Origin: an uncultured Achromobacter sp.
GTDB lineage: Bacteria > Pseudomonadota > Gammaproteobacteria > Burkholderiales > Burkholderiaceae_B
Assembly: GCA_913775005.1 (NCBI GenBank)
Contig: CAJYKY010000007.1
Span: forward strand, 1 to 6,577
Length of the DNA stretch: 6,577 bases
Direction of reading: 5' to 3'
Below, in pieces: positions 6,342 to 6,577 of this stretch. The notes under the pieces were generated by a model. The model did not search any database, was not told the origin of the DNA, and was given only the letters and a program-made list of their open reading frames with translations. The position numbers and the translations under genes are program-made. Position 1 is the stretch's first letter. Each line of letters starts with the position of its first letter.

Positions 6342-6577
6342 GATGCAAAGTCCTCGGGGTGCAGCGGCGCCACGGGCCGGACCTGTTCGCCTGCCGACAC
6401 GGTATGCACGCCTTGCCAGACCACGCGTTCGCCGGCCTTGACACCGCCAGACAGCGTGACGGTGCGCGCGTCATAGCGCAGCACCTGCACGCGCCGCAGC
6501 TCCAGCGTGTTGGCGTCGGGCTTGACGATCCAGACGGCGGGTTCCTTCGCGTCGTGGAACAGCGCGGTGGCCGGCAC
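6338..6577 (-). CDS. RND efflux periplasmic adaptor subunit (membrane fusion protein), C-terminal part only
   Basis: This is the last 79 codons plus stop of an HlyD/AcrA-type adaptor; the 5' end lies beyond the right edge. In this family the adaptor bridges the inner-membrane RND pump and the outer-membrane channel in the periplasm. The visible part begins with a VPATALF stretch followed by PAVWIVKPDANTLELRRVQV and GVKAGERVVWQG, which matches the end of the beta-barrel and the membrane-proximal domain of such adaptors (family pattern: VP..AL, VWVV, G..GE.VV..G). The GTG codon at the window edge is read here as an internal Val, not a start, because it falls in the middle of the domain. The TGA stop overlaps the ATG of the pump gene (shared ATGA, 6338-6341), so the two are translationally coupled. 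An energy-coupling or metal-efflux adaptor is less likely given the pump that follows. The family call is firm; substrate is unknown. Confidence 0.9.
   Translation of the reverse strand: MPATALFHDAKEPAVWIVKPDANTLELRRVQVLRYDARTVTLSGGVKAGERVVWQGVHTVSAGEQVRPVAPLHPEDFAS
6351..6355 (-). promoter_or_regulatory. Ribosome binding site of the RND permease gene
   Basis: GAGGA on the minus strand sits 9 bases before the permease ATG, inside the last codons of the adaptor gene. It supports the start at 6341 and, with the ATGA stop/start overlap, suggests coupled translation. Confidence 0.6.

Noticed and set aside
5142..6476. A 444-codon plus-strand open frame antisense to the RND permease start and adaptor end
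   Set aside because: Composition is dominated by His, Gln, Arg and Asp with no domain; it lies entirely opposite firmly identified genes and crosses their boundary.
1..6577. Penicillin-resistance island linking the acyltransferase and the efflux pump
   Set aside because: The two units are separated by a strong terminator and a separate promoter region. Adjacency alone does not show a shared function, and no mobile-element genes or flanking repeats were seen.

Overview
The window is GC-rich, densely packed, and every supportable gene lies on the minus strand, so the text below follows transcription from high to low coordinates. Base composition, protein style (an RND pump with a NodT-type outer membrane lipoprotein, a family-5 solute-binding protein and a C45 acyltransferase homologue) and heavy G/C third-position use suggest a betaproteobacterium. 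An Achromobacter/Bordetella-like member of the Alcaligenaceae is the likeliest source. That placement is an inference from general resemblance, not from a marker gene.

Region 1 (6577 to 1666) is a tripartite multidrug-type efflux operon in the order adaptor, inner-membrane pump, outer-membrane channel. The periplasmic adaptor (HlyD/AcrA-like) is cut by the window edge and only its last 79 codons are present. Its stop codon overlaps the start of the 1054-residue RND permease in an ATGA tetranucleotide. The permease stop is followed after 2 bases by the start of the 502-residue outer-membrane lipoprotein. Both downstream genes have good ribosome binding sites embedded in the gene before, so translation is probably coupled. 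A strong rho-independent terminator (1583-1616) closes the operon. The permease resembles the TriC-like branch of the HAE/AcrB superfamily and carries Arg where AcrB has its proton-relay Lys940.

Region 2 (1435 to 1665) is a 231-base intergenic stretch. It contains the terminator and then an AT-rich island (about 1500-1550) with a perfect 10-base palindrome, a repeated CCAATAT heptamer and a weak sigma-70-like promoter candidate for the next unit.

Region 3 (1434 to 1) holds a C45-family N-terminal-nucleophile acyltransferase/peptidase, related to acyl-CoA:6-aminopenicillanic acid acyltransferase. After 35 bases comes the start of a family-5 (DppA/OppA-like) ABC transporter solute-binding protein that runs off the left edge. 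The two are probably an operon: peptide or peptide-like compound capture and import, paired with a cytoplasmic amidase/acyltransferase acting on the cargo. The true substrate is not visible in the sequence.

No tRNA, rRNA, CRISPR array, insertion sequence or phage remnant was seen. The long plus-strand open frames are antisense shadows of these genes.
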